A model generated the notes under the pieces. That model was given only the letters and a program-made list of their open reading frames with translations, ran no database searches and was not told the DNA's origin. Both the position numbers and the translations under genes were made by a program. Positions 10,301 through 17,467 of a stretch of DNA of 64,000 nucleotides are shown in pieces. The stretch covers positions 10,478,001 through 10,542,000 of the forward strand of contig NC_057789.1 in the NCBI RefSeq assembly GCF_014905175.1. The letters are read 5' to 3'. Positions within the stretch are counted from its first letter, which is position 1, and each line of letters starts with the position of its first letter. Source of the stretch: Aphidius gifuensis (lineage: Eukaryota; Arthropoda; Insecta; Hymenoptera; Braconidae).

Positions 10301-11212
10301 CAGCTAAAAAAAATTCATAGAATATTAAAGTTTAAGCAATCACCTTGGTTAAAAAAATATATAGATTTCAATACTCGAAAAAGACAGGAGTCAACTAATG
10401 CTTTTGGCGTTTTGATATTTAAATTATTAAATAATGTCATATATGGTAAAGCAATCGAAAATTTACGTGGTAGAAGAGATGTGAAAATGATAACAAAATG
10501 GGATGGACGATATGGAGCAAAATCACTAATATCAAAACCAAATTTTCATAGTAGTATGATACTTGGAAAAGATCTTGTTGTTATTGAAATGTCTAGAGTA
10601 AAAATAAAATTTGACAAACCAATTTATATAGAGTTTCCAATTCATGATATTTCTAAATTTTATTTGTATGATTTTCATTATGATTATGTTAAGAAAACGT
10701 ACGGAAATTCAGCTAAACTTTTATACATGGATACAGATGCTTTAGCTTATTTATTCACAGTACCTGATATTTATGAATGTATGAAAAAAAATTTGGAAAA
10801 ATTTGATACAGCTGATTATCCAGAAAATAATATTTATAACATGCCTTTAGTAAATAAACGAAAAATCGGTGTTATGAAAGACGAAAACCAAGGCAAAATT
10901 GTAACGGAATTTGTTGGTTTGCGTGCAAAAGCTTACGGCATGAAAATATTAAATGAAGATAAAATTATAAAAAAAGCAAAAGGAGTAAAAAGATCTGTAA
11001 TGAAAGAAATTGAGTTCAATGATTATAAAGAATGTTTATTTAGTCATAAGAATTTAATTAAAAAACAATATTTAATTAGAAGTAAAAAACATGTAGTTCA
11101 TACAATTTTACAAACAAAATTAGCATTAAGTTGGCAAGACGACAAACGAATTTTACTGCCTAATACTACAGACACTGTACCATGGGGATATAAAAAAATA
11201 AATAATACTTGA
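7382..11212 (+). CDS. Full-length protein-primed DNA polymerase B with extra N-terminal domains (element II)
   Basis: 1276 residues, uninterrupted. It replicates linear Polinton/adintovirus-type DNA by protein priming. The N-terminal third is a conserved Polinton extension with a Cys (C254, in DEYCFLWS) and a later His (H337), a layout that recalls OTU-like cysteine proteases but is unproven. An Asp-rich repeat follows (about residues 360-390, a GAT/GAC microsatellite), then a short C2H2-like stretch. Exonuclease motifs are D482/E484 (DLE), D620 (NLSGFD) and Y773-D777. An EndoVII-like zinc motif (C567, CHICEK, DHSH, AHSNC) is inserted in the exonuclease region. Polymerase motif A is D873 (DINNLYG), motif B K1014 (KLLNNVIYGK), and motif C D1117-T-D1119; the usual Ser after motif C is Ala. 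It is the best preserved gene of the element. Confidence 0.93.
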   Translation: MDLNKCKKLIKIMEKACRVIKTHNEIEEWIKFGKKNIKLLKKLLKVWTLSHGQKIQIQTTIIQLQSILEQIKDKKKAGMGIGRDNRKLKDRVKWIDVESIFQGRMRTGVVINLQHIDLRYFLQDSKKMTTIRIKNILKKGNNLKVNGILSCKFQVMKNNEIVEETKYFNTKNDIILPTTDLNNWFDEKMTDKLLVKVEEFQERDSGWTMKEIINLSININLYEPIRGGYTYIEMPQFIKNKRAVVNIQNYDEYCFLWSVTAALHPAKSNCNRVSSYPDFKTILKYEGIRFPIALKDVPKFEKMNKLSINIYGIECEKKNEIVPIYLSQFKSDKSTIHLLILNQETFNKKKPNDNSNISFADDCVDDNNGDDDDDDDDDDDDNDDDHDDHDNEKERTPTVFHFAWIRNLSRLISSQISKNEHELWLCDRCLCHFKTQKSFENHSDDCLNQNNARMIMPDQEDNILKFKNYKFKEPAPFSIYADLECILQPEANEKDLHIPYSVGYYFHCTYDDSLSKFAYNRSEKCIEWFVDELEKITKQVNNILNNPLPMEQLTFQQERELRLSKKCHICEKPLTENDKIVVDHSHMSGRICGLAHSNCNLQYQDTHVLPIFFHNLSGFDSFFIIKSLANQFEGSIKLLPINKEKYVSFTKEVRYKKLDGSGSNCIHLRFLDSFKFMPSSLDKLASYLEDCDKKITRKYCNSEEEFQLLKRKGAYPYEYTDSFDKLNETSLPPKENFFSKLSNENISNSDYEHAIKVWDTFKIKTLGDYSDIYLQADVLLLADVFENFRKNCISNYGLDPIHYYTIPGYSFDCMLKCTEIELELLTDPEKYLFIEKGIRGGVAQCTNRYTKANNRYMPDFNTNIDESYIMYYDINNLYGHSMMNYLPYAGFEWDDNKNIDVFKIADDSDVGYILEVDLEYPESLFDDHRDFPLCPEHLIPPNSKQVKLMTTLYPKKNYVIHYRSLKQYLGLGMQLKKIHRILKFKQSPWLKKYIDFNTRKRQESTNAFGVLIFKLLNNVIYGKAIENLRGRRDVKMITKWDGRYGAKSLISKPNFHSSMILGKDLVVIEMSRVKIKFDKPIYIEFPIHDISKFYLYDFHYDYVKKTYGNSAKLLYMDTDALAYLFTVPDIYECMKKNLEKFDTADYPENNIYNMPLVNKRKIGVMKDENQGKIVTEFVGLRAKAYGMKILNEDKIIKKAKGVKRSVMKEIEFNDYKECLFSHKNLIKKQYLIRSKKHVVHTILQTKLALSWQDDKRILLPNTTDTVPWGYKKINNT

Positions 11213-11270
11213 ATATGTTATAAAAATGAGTTTTCATTTTTTCCATACAATTTTTTGTTTTTTAAAATTA

Positions 11271-11861
11271 TTATTTGTTAACTATTCTTTTTTCTAAAAG
11301 TTGTATCCAGGTAAAATCTTCTTCAGTATTGATGTTTGAAAAATTTTTTTGAAACCATTGTTTCATTTTGTATACATTTTCAATGGCACAATCGTAATTT
11401 TTACAGAGTGGATGCATTTCAGAGTGTGAAAATGGTGCTTTTTCTTCCATTTTATTGCAGTCTGGAGCACCTAATTGTTGTAAATCGAATACCAATTCGT
11501 TGTTCTCTTCATGATATAAACCGCATACATATTCAATCAAATCTTTAGTTGATCTTCCGTTGACAATTACAGGTCCTTCATGAAAAACACAATGTTGAAT
11601 TTCAAAGAATGCCCTTTTATAAGGTGTTTCGCCAAAACTCCAGGGTATGCCATGAATTTTAGATTGACACCATAAAATTTCATTTTTCTCTCTTTGCGGA
11701 CATTCTGCTGCAGGATATTCTTCAGCGAAAATAAAATGATTATCTTTCCAATTTTTATTTTCATATTTAGAGTCTAGCTCTAACCAAGCAAACTCTTTAT
11801 ATGAAAAATCCAAACACCTTTGTGGATTACCGAATCCTTGTACATCAATAAAACGAACCAT
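11271..11861 (-). CDS. Conserved Polinton protein of unknown function (FIDVQGF / HGIPWSFGETPY)
   Basis: 196 residues from the ATG at 11861, convergent with pPolB. I recall similar insect proteins next to Polinton polymerases, but I know no assigned function. Visible landmarks are FIDVQGF at the start, KEFAW near residue 23, HGIPWSFGETPY near residue 70, IVNGRSTKDLIEY near residue 100, and a Cys/His cluster (CNK ... HPLCKNYDCA) near the C-terminus. The spaced acidic residues and Cys/His end could suit an RNase H-fold nuclease, but that is speculation. The frame is complete and shows no damage. A TATATA box lies near 11945-11951 upstream on the minus strand. Confidence 0.7.
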   Translation of the reverse strand: MVRFIDVQGFGNPQRCLDFSYKEFAWLELDSKYENKNWKDNHFIFAEEYPAAECPQREKNEILWCQSKIHGIPWSFGETPYKRAFFEIQHCVFHEGPVIVNGRSTKDLIEYVCGLYHEENNELVFDLQQLGAPDCNKMEEKAPFSHSEMHPLCKNYDCAIENVYKMKQWFQKNFSNINTEEDFTWIQLLEKRIVNK

Positions 11862-11985
11862 GTTTTATTTTTTTATTATATTTAACAAAAACTCACAACT
11901 AAAATTTGAGATCCAACTGTCAGCCGTCAGAAAAAAACCTCACAATATATAGTCGAATCCCCACTCATCTGATTTCAAGAAGTAC

Positions 11986-12882
11986 TCATAAGTTAGATTT
12001 ATCAATCCATGTATTATGTCGTGAATCGAATCCCAAGAATTTACACAAAAATTTATTGCCACGTTTTTTTAAAATTTTTTCAACAAGATAAATGTCTGTG
12101 TATTTCACTGAAGTCAATTCTTCTTCATAAAAACCTCCTTGAATCGGATTATTTTCATAGTCTATGAGTTTATAAGTTACAGGATCAGTGCTTTTAACCT
12201 CGCTTACGGTAAATATTTCAGTCGTAAAATTCGGTGTATATCCTTTCTCAAAAACATTTTTATATTTACTTATACGTACTTTATCGCCAACGATATATTT
12301 ATTTTTTGGTTTTCTATTAATTTTAAAATTTTGATAAATATTTTTTAATATATGTTTCTCGTTAACTGAATTAACATCTAGGGGTTTCATTTTTATTGTT
12401 CGATGTTTTGTATTATTATATTGTTGTAATATATCTGGTAATATTTTTTGCCATTTATATGAACCTTGAAGAGTAAACTTCTTCCACATGAGATTTTTCA
12501 ATGTACGATTAAATCGTTCAACAATTGATGCTTTTAAATTGCTAAACGTGTGATATAAATGTATATTATATTCTTTCATTAATGTTTGAAATTCTTTATT
12601 CCAAAATTCTCGACCCTGATCAACCATTAAATTCTGTGGACGACGTTTTTGCACTAGGACAGATTTCATGGCATTGGTGACGTCTTTACCATTTTTTGAT
12701 TTCACAGGAATTGCCCAAGCATATTTAGAAAATGTATCTATGATTGTAAGTAAATATTTGTAACCATTATTGACAGATGAATAAGGGATCATTTCATAAT
12801 TATCTACATGACGTCGAATATAATTTCTACGTGCTGGCCTATGAAGCTCTTCAACTACTTGAGCTTTTTTGTCCTCCATCAA
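11986..12882 (-). CDS. Integrase with chromodomain, first catalytic Asp deleted (element II)
   Basis: 298 residues, ATG at 12882 lying 32 nt inside the end of the upstream fibre-like gene. It is clearly homologous to the integrase at 2439-3365 and keeps the second Asp (MVDQGREF), the Glu (SIVERFNRT) and the C-terminal chromodomain (FLGFDSRHNTWID). However, where element I reads WQADSVEM, this copy passes from RRHVD straight to NYEMIP. Eleven residues are missing, including the first Asp of the D-D-E triad. The lesion is in frame, so the protein is full of recognisable domains but should be catalytically dead. Confidence 0.88.
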   Translation of the reverse strand: MMEDKKAQVVEELHRPARRNYIRRHVDNYEMIPYSSVNNGYKYLLTIIDTFSKYAWAIPVKSKNGKDVTNAMKSVLVQKRRPQNLMVDQGREFWNKEFQTLMKEYNIHLYHTFSNLKASIVERFNRTLKNLMWKKFTLQGSYKWQKILPDILQQYNNTKHRTIKMKPLDVNSVNEKHILKNIYQNFKINRKPKNKYIVGDKVRISKYKNVFEKGYTPNFTTEIFTVSEVKSTDPVTYKLIDYENNPIQGGFYEEELTSVKYTDIYLVEKILKKRGNKFLCKFLGFDSRHNTWIDKSNL

Positions 12883-13561
12883 TTAATTCTTTTAATTGAA
12901 AATTAATTTCTGAAATATTTATCGTGTTTTTTGAATTTTTTTCAGAGTTTTCTTGAATATTTTTTTCTAAATAACTTAATTCATTTTTTATGTTCTGTGT
13001 AAAAATTTTTATGTCGCTGTTAGCTCCTTCTAGAATATTGAGCTTATTTTCTAGATTTTTTAAAGATCCAGTGAAGTTTTGATTATCACTTTCAAACTTA
13101 TTTAAAATTGAAACTCGGTTTTCGAGATTTGTAATTAGATTTACGATATAATTTTTATTGGTATCCAATTCAACTACTTTTTTATCAAGCTGATAAATTA
13201 CATCAGCGTTACGTGTTGCAAGATCTTGTAGTGATTCAATCAGAATAGATTGATTGTTTTGATTTATTTTTATTTCAGATTTAAGGGAATCTATGAGTGT
13301 AGTATTAGTATCAGCTATATCTCTCAAAGACGATGTTATTTGATACAAAGCTCGTGTCTCTTTTTTTACAATATTGCGTACTATTTTTACCGATGCTGCA
13401 TCTGTAATCAATACAGGATCAGCGATATTACACAGTCTTCGATAATTAATATCATAATGTCCGTCTTTTGTTATTTTAAAACCCTCACCAGGGGGTCCAC
13501 GTGTACCCTTAGCTTTTATTTTACTTTGTGTCAATTGGCGTCCGAAAACATCGATGCTCAT
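12851..13561 (-). CDS. Fibre-like coiled-coil protein with collagen-like start (element II)
   Basis: 236 residues from the ATG at 13561; the apparent start 24 nt further upstream is a TTG. The N-terminal half holds a short Gly-Pro-rich patch (GTRGPPGEG) followed by a conserved segment (GFKITKDGHYDI, YRRLCNIADPV, TDAASV) of the type seen in virus fibre or tail-fibre proteins with repeated NV-x-P motifs. The C-terminal two thirds is a long Asn/Lys/Glu/Leu-rich coiled coil that would trimerise. A role as host-attachment or vertex fibre fits its place among virion genes, but this is inference. Its last 32 nt overlap the integrase gene. No counterpart remains in element I. Confidence 0.6.
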   Translation of the reverse strand: MSIDVFGRQLTQSKIKAKGTRGPPGEGFKITKDGHYDINYRRLCNIADPVLITDAASVKIVRNIVKKETRALYQITSSLRDIADTNTTLIDSLKSEIKINQNNQSILIESLQDLATRNADVIYQLDKKVVELDTNKNYIVNLITNLENRVSILNKFESDNQNFTGSLKNLENKLNILEGANSDIKIFTQNIKNELSYLEKNIQENSEKNSKNTINISEINFQLKELIDGGQKSSSS

Positions 13562-13613
13562 GTTTGTTTGATCGATGGATATCAACTGAATAAATTTATG
13601 TTATGCACATTAA

Positions 13614-14570
13614 TTAATAGATTATTTCAGCCTCTTTCAATTCTTCTATAATTGAAATTATTTCATTATCATTTCCATGATTTCCAGCTGCTTGAGAAGC
13701 TATCAAAAGTCTAAGACGATCAATAAGCTCATTGGGATCATTTCAATGAACATAATCAATTGCAGAATTATTAGTAATTTTATATTTAGGCAAGCCGGAG
13801 CCTTGATGTGTTATTGAGTTGATAAATGGCAAAATATATTCCTTATATTTTTTAGTATTTTCGGTTCTTAAATCACCTTTTGGGTCATAATATTTATGAT
13901 GAATATTTGTTAATTTTATAATATCAATAAAATTTTTTTCATCATTTTTTTCGATCAGTGATGCATTAGGGCTACTTGAAAATAATAATTCTAGTAAGCC
14001 TGGTGTTTCATCATATATTGAATTAGCAATATAAATTTTATTATCTTTAAATTCAACTTGTGAATTTCCAAATTTGAGCATATTATCTTGTTTCAATTTC
14101 CGAATATTATAACCACTATCTGAATGCTTTTGTCTATTAAGTTTTTTTAAATATTTTTGAGTATTTTTTGGGGTAGATTGAAGCGTTTGATTCAAACTAT
14201 TATCAGAGCCCAGAGCACTTGCAAATGATGAATCAGCCATTTGATCTTCTCGACCATCATTATCATCATCATCATCAGTTAATAAATCATTTTCATATTT
14301 TTCCTCTGTTTTAATTGACACTTTATTGATTTCATCTTTAATTTCTTGTTTTATATTATTGTGATTATTATTTTGATTTGATGCCTCAACTAATTTTTGA
14401 AGTGGTGTCACAATAGGCTTGAATACATTGCTTGAAATATTATCTGATGTTTCTTGGCCTAATTTCAAAATTTTATGTTTTTGTCTAATAGCATGACTGG
14501 CTCTAGCAATTTGACTTAGTAATTCTTTCTTTTCATTTATTTTTATTTTATTGTCCATATTGATGTTCAT
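13614..14570 (-). pseudogene. Conserved acidic Polinton protein, cut by a nonsense codon
   Basis: An open frame of 275 codons from the ATG at 14570 ends at TGA 13740-13742. The same frame continues beyond it for 41 more codons to TAA 13614-13616, encoding NDPNELIDRLRLL and the IIEELKEAE tail that also survives in element I. The stop therefore probably replaced a Trp or other codon late in the protein. Visible features are a basic helical start, an acidic Asp/Asn-rich middle, and a conserved globular C-terminal half (YDETPGLLELLF, TNIHHKYYDPKG). I recall it as a recurrent insect Polinton protein of unknown role. The truncated product would lack about 13% of its length. Confidence 0.75.
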
Positions 14571-14609
14571 TACTTGACATCTATGATAATACTATTGTCA
14601 ACATAATGT

Positions 14610-15317
14610 TTACTTTGATTTTATACTGATATAACAATCAAAGCCTTTTCTATATCGACCATTATTTAATTCGCTATCTTTATCAATTACAATGAATCCA
14701 TGTTTATCATCTTTCCAACATGTATAACATAAATTTTTAAATTCTGTGTATGTCATATCTGTATTTACATGATCAAAATATATTCTTTTTAAATTGAGAT
14801 CATCTTGCTTAAAAAGAACTAAAAAATTCGCATTATCTCGAATCAAATGTTTAGGTATCCGAGCATAAGTTTGACAGAGATAAAAACAATCTACGTCTTG
14901 ATGTCGACCCATACAAAAAAAAGCTCTAATATTATCTTGTTTTTCACATGAAACATCATCAAAAATCATAACAGAGTTTGGTTTTGTATCTTGAGGTTGA
15001 AGTACTTGTTCATGTTCATTAAAAGGAAAATAACCGATACCTTTTACAGATTGTAATAATTTTTCTAGCAATTTATATTTTGGCTGATTCAAAGACTTTG
15101 AGTAAACATAAACATTTTCAAATCTTAAACCATTTTCATGTGTGATTATTGCAAATAATACGTTCGTTTTTCCTATACCGCTAGGACCACAAAATATTCC
15201 TCGAACACTGTTTGGTAGTAATTCACCATGTCTTTTTTTCTTTCTGTCGCTACTCTGTTGAATAAGTTCATCAAAATTGGTTACTGGTAATTTTTTGTTT
15301 TGTTTATTAAATTGCAT
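14610..15317 (-). CDS. DNA-packaging ATPase, FtsK/HerA (A32-like) family (element II)
   Basis: 235 residues, ATG at 15317. Walker A GPSGIGKT at residues 44-51 and Walker B VMIFDD near residues 115-121 define a P-loop ATPase. The flanking conserved blocks (LLPNSVRGIFCG, YSKSLNQPKY, FCMGRHQDVDCFYLCQTYARIPKHLIRDN) are typical of the genome-packaging ATPase of Polintons and related double-jelly-roll viruses. It pumps DNA into preformed capsids. The frame is intact. It is transcribed divergently from the PLA2 gene at 15409 from a compact shared promoter. A truncated paralogue lies at 19118-19660. Confidence 0.92.
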   Translation of the reverse strand: MQFNKQNKKLPVTNFDELIQQSSDRKKKRHGELLPNSVRGIFCGPSGIGKTNVLFAIITHENGLRFENVYVYSKSLNQPKYKLLEKLLQSVKGIGYFPFNEHEQVLQPQDTKPNSVMIFDDVSCEKQDNIRAFFCMGRHQDVDCFYLCQTYARIPKHLIRDNANFLVLFKQDDLNLKRIYFDHVNTDMTYTEFKNLCYTCWKDDKHGFIVIDKDSELNNGRYRKGFDCYISIKSK

Positions 15318-15336
15318 CGTGTACGTTGGAACAAGT

Positions 15337-15396
15337 CCTGATTATTACTGAATCGTTTTGATATAAATACGTGCTCTTATAATCGTTAACATCAGT
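15337..15396. promoter_or_regulatory. Shared divergent promoter of ATPase and PLA2 genes (cassette 1)
   Basis: The string ATATAAATA (15361-15369) reads as a TATA box on both strands. On the plus strand TATAAATA at 15362 is 32 nt before the A of ATCAGTT (15394). On the minus strand the reverse TATTTATAT is 30 nt before the A of ATCAGGAC (15339), with an alternative TCAGT at 15347-15351. One TATA element therefore appears to serve two genes 91 nt apart. Confidence 0.6.
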
Positions 15397-15408
15397 TACA
15401 TTTAAACT

Positions 15409-16206
15409 ATGATTGAGCACAGACGTCGAAAAAAATTAGGAAAAGGTGTTGTCAATAAAATCATTAATAAACTTCCTTTTGAGTTACATATCCCAAAATA
15501 CAATTATTGTGGGCCTGGTACTAAATTAGCAAAAAGATTAGAACGAGGTGATCAAGGTATAAATCCCCTAGACGAATCGTGTAAAGATATACAATACGAA
15601 AAAAATAAAGATAACTTAGTCGCTAGACATCAGGCTGACAGAGAACTTGCTGAAAAAGCTTGGCAACGTGTTCTTGCTAACGACTCTTCTATTGCTGAAA
15701 AAGCAGCAGCTTGGGGAATAACAAACGCTATGAAAGCAAAAGTAAAAATGGGTATGACATTGAAAAAAAAGGGAACTAGAAAAATAAAAAAGAAAAAAAG
15801 ACCTTCGGTATCATTAAAGAAAATTATCAATTTAACAAAAAAACTTACTCAGCCTGGAGGCGATCCTATCAAATCAATTATAAAGGGAGCACGTGATGCT
15901 GTGAAAAAATCTGGTGGTAAAAAAAATGTTCGGTTACCTCGTGTTTTACCATTACCAGCAAAAATTGGAGGATTTTTACCGTTTTTAATGCCTATTTTTG
16001 CTGGTCTTAGTGCAGTGGGTGCTTTATCGGGTGGAGCTGCTACAGTAGTAAAAACTATCAATGAAGCAAATGCTGCAAAAAGTAGACTTGAAGAAAATAA
16101 ACGCCATAATACAAAAATGGAATCAATTGCTTTGGGAAATGGTATGTTTTTGCAGCCTCATAAAAAAGGATTTGGTTTATTTTTAAAGCCATCAAAAAAC
16201 ATGTAA
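15409..16206 (+). CDS. PLA2-type minor capsid protein, catalytic His lost (cassette 1)
   Basis: 265 residues. The N-terminal part holds a parvovirus-VP1-like phospholipase A2 fold: the calcium-loop motif YCGPGT and NPLDESC are present, but the expected RHDIAY helix is reduced to KDIQY, two residues shorter and without the catalytic His seen in the copy at 19725. A Lys/Arg-rich middle and a hydrophobic, Gly-rich amphipathic segment (GGFLPFLMPIFAGLSAVGAL) follow, then a conserved GLFLKP tail. In an infecting particle such a protein would breach the endosomal membrane and bind DNA. This copy should be enzymatically dead though still structural. The gene ends 2 nt before the protease frame. Confidence 0.8.
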   Translation: MIEHRRRKKLGKGVVNKIINKLPFELHIPKYNYCGPGTKLAKRLERGDQGINPLDESCKDIQYEKNKDNLVARHQADRELAEKAWQRVLANDSSIAEKAAAWGITNAMKAKVKMGMTLKKKGTRKIKKKKRPSVSLKKIINLTKKLTQPGGDPIKSIIKGARDAVKKSGGKKNVRLPRVLPLPAKIGGFLPFLMPIFAGLSAVGALSGGAATVVKTINEANAAKSRLEENKRHNTKMESIALGNGMFLQPHKKGFGLFLKPSKNM

Positions 16207-16208
16207 AG

Positions 16209-16565
16209 CTACCACATCGAGCGTTGACTGATATTGATCTCATCAAATATGCAAAAATTTTAAAAATTCCATATTTTCGAGGTGTATTTATGAGAAATGA
16301 TTTACCTAAATCAGGTCCTAGGAAATATGAGTCATCAATAATCAATCTTGATGATAAAGATGGTCCCGGCACACACTGGGTTGCGTATAAAAAAAAAAAT
16401 GATCAAGTTATTTATTTTGATAGTTTTGGAGACTTAGGTCCTCCCGAAGAACTTAAAAAATATCTCGGTGTTGGTAGCATTAAATATAATTATAAAAATT
16501 ATCAAAAATATGATACAGTTATATGTGGTCATTTATGTTTAAAATTTTTAGCTGGAAAATTATAA
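16209..16565 (+). CDS. Adenain-like capsid-maturation cysteine protease, start codon missing (cassette 1)
   Basis: The open frame from 16209 encodes about 118 residues matching the intact protease at 20612-20974. The catalytic His is in GTHWVAY, the acidic partner in YFDSFGD, and the nucleophile is the Cys of CGHLC, as in adenovirus and Polinton proteases. The intact paralogue begins ATG-CTA-CCA-CAT; here the CTA-CCA-CAT follows the same leader without the ATG, a precise 3-nt loss. The first in-frame ATG is 26 codons inside the domain (FMRNDLPK). Reinitiation after the PLA2 stop (ATGTAA) is possible, but no start codon serves the frame, so this copy is probably not expressed at full length. 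Confidence 0.8.
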   Translation, partial: LPHRALTDIDLIKYAKILKIPYFRGVFMRNDLPKSGPRKYESSIINLDDKDGPGTHWVAYKKKNDQVIYFDSFGDLGPPEELKKYLGVGSIKYNYKNYQKYDTVICGHLCLKFLAGKL

Positions 16566-16597
16566 ATACATATGTACATACAGTTTCAATATTAGTC

Positions 16598-17278
16598 ATG
16601 AGTGATTCGTTCACGCTAACACTGTCTGGAGCCTCCTCTATTCTAGAGGCTCAATATTTTCCACCAATAGAATTATCTAAAGATAAAAATTATGTTATGG
16701 GACTCGTTGAATTATTAACATTCAATTCAATACCAAATATTGATGAATACAATAATAAATTTCATGTAGGTGACTATATAATTACAATACCTACTGGCAC
16801 TTATGAAATTGAAGATATTGAAGACTATATAAAGAAAGAATTACCAGAAATTTCTCTGAGTATTAAAGCTAATACAAATGAATTATGTTGTGAAATATTA
16901 TGTGATAATTTTATAAATTTCCAAGAAAATAATACTATAGGTCGATTGCTAGGATTTTCATCACAAATATTAACGCCAAATGTTGTGCATAAATCAGATT
17001 TGACTGTTACTATTATAAAAGTCAATGCTTTGCGTATTGAATGTAATATAACGACAGGTGCTTACATGAATGATCGACCAGTTCACACGATTCATGAATT
17101 TTTTCCTTGTGTTCCAAAAGGATATAAGATTATAGAAGTGCCATCGCATGTCATTTATCTTCCAATCACCGTACAAGCAATACACAATATTCAATTAAAA
17201 ATTGTTGATCAAGACGGAGACTTAGTGAATTTTCGAGGAGAAACTATAACAATACGTTTGCATGTAAAGCGCCTATAA
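16598..17278 (+). CDS. Penton-like minor capsid protein (cassette 1)
   Basis: 226 residues. The ATG at 16598 was chosen because homology to the second copy starts with the SFTLTLSG strand right after it; the longer frame to 16523 begins inside the protease gene. The all-beta pattern, the conserved ALRIECNITTGAY and VHTIHEFFP blocks, and its place between protease and major capsid genes fit the single-jelly-roll penton protein of Polintons/adintoviruses, which forms capsid vertices. A TATAAATA string at 16561-16568 precedes it. The frame is intact. Confidence 0.78.
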   Translation: MSDSFTLTLSGASSILEAQYFPPIELSKDKNYVMGLVELLTFNSIPNIDEYNNKFHVGDYIITIPTGTYEIEDIEDYIKKELPEISLSIKANTNELCCEILCDNFINFQENNTIGRLLGFSSQILTPNVVHKSDLTVTIIKVNALRIECNITTGAYMNDRPVHTIHEFFPCVPKGYKIIEVPSHVIYLPITVQAIHNIQLKIVDQDGDLVNFRGETITIRLHVKRL

Positions 17279-17280
17279 TA

Positions 17281-17433
17281 ATGGGAATCGTTTTCACAAA
17301 GTTTATGGACAAAGTTATAAAAATCAATTCATGCAAAAAGTCAAGCAGTCTTCAAAGACCTCTGAAAGTGATAACACGTCAGAACATTCAGTTTCTGAAA
17401 AATCTCGGTTTAAAACTAAAAAAGAAAAAGTAG
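17281..17433 (+). CDS. Tiny conserved Polinton protein (LGLK motif), cassette 1
   Basis: 50 codons starting 2 nt after the penton stop. The lysine-rich product ends in TRQNIQFLKNLGLKLKKKK, which matches TPQNIKFLKSLGLKVK of the 59-codon frame at the same position in cassette 2 (21678). Conservation of this short C-terminal motif between two otherwise diverged copies indicates a real gene. Function unknown; a basic, perhaps DNA-binding or pX-like core peptide is possible. Confidence 0.65.
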   Translation: MGIVFTKFMDKVIKINSCKKSSSLQRPLKVITRQNIQFLKNLGLKLKKKK

Positions 17434-17467
17434 TTATACAATTTTGTTGTTTTCTTTGCTTTCAACC

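Noticed and set aside
2344..13742. Alternative genetic code or readthrough, because TGA appears at Trp positions
   Set aside because: Trp is encoded by TGG elsewhere in the same genes, other stops and frameshifts accompany these, and TAG also replaces Trp in the retroelements; ordinary decay explains it.
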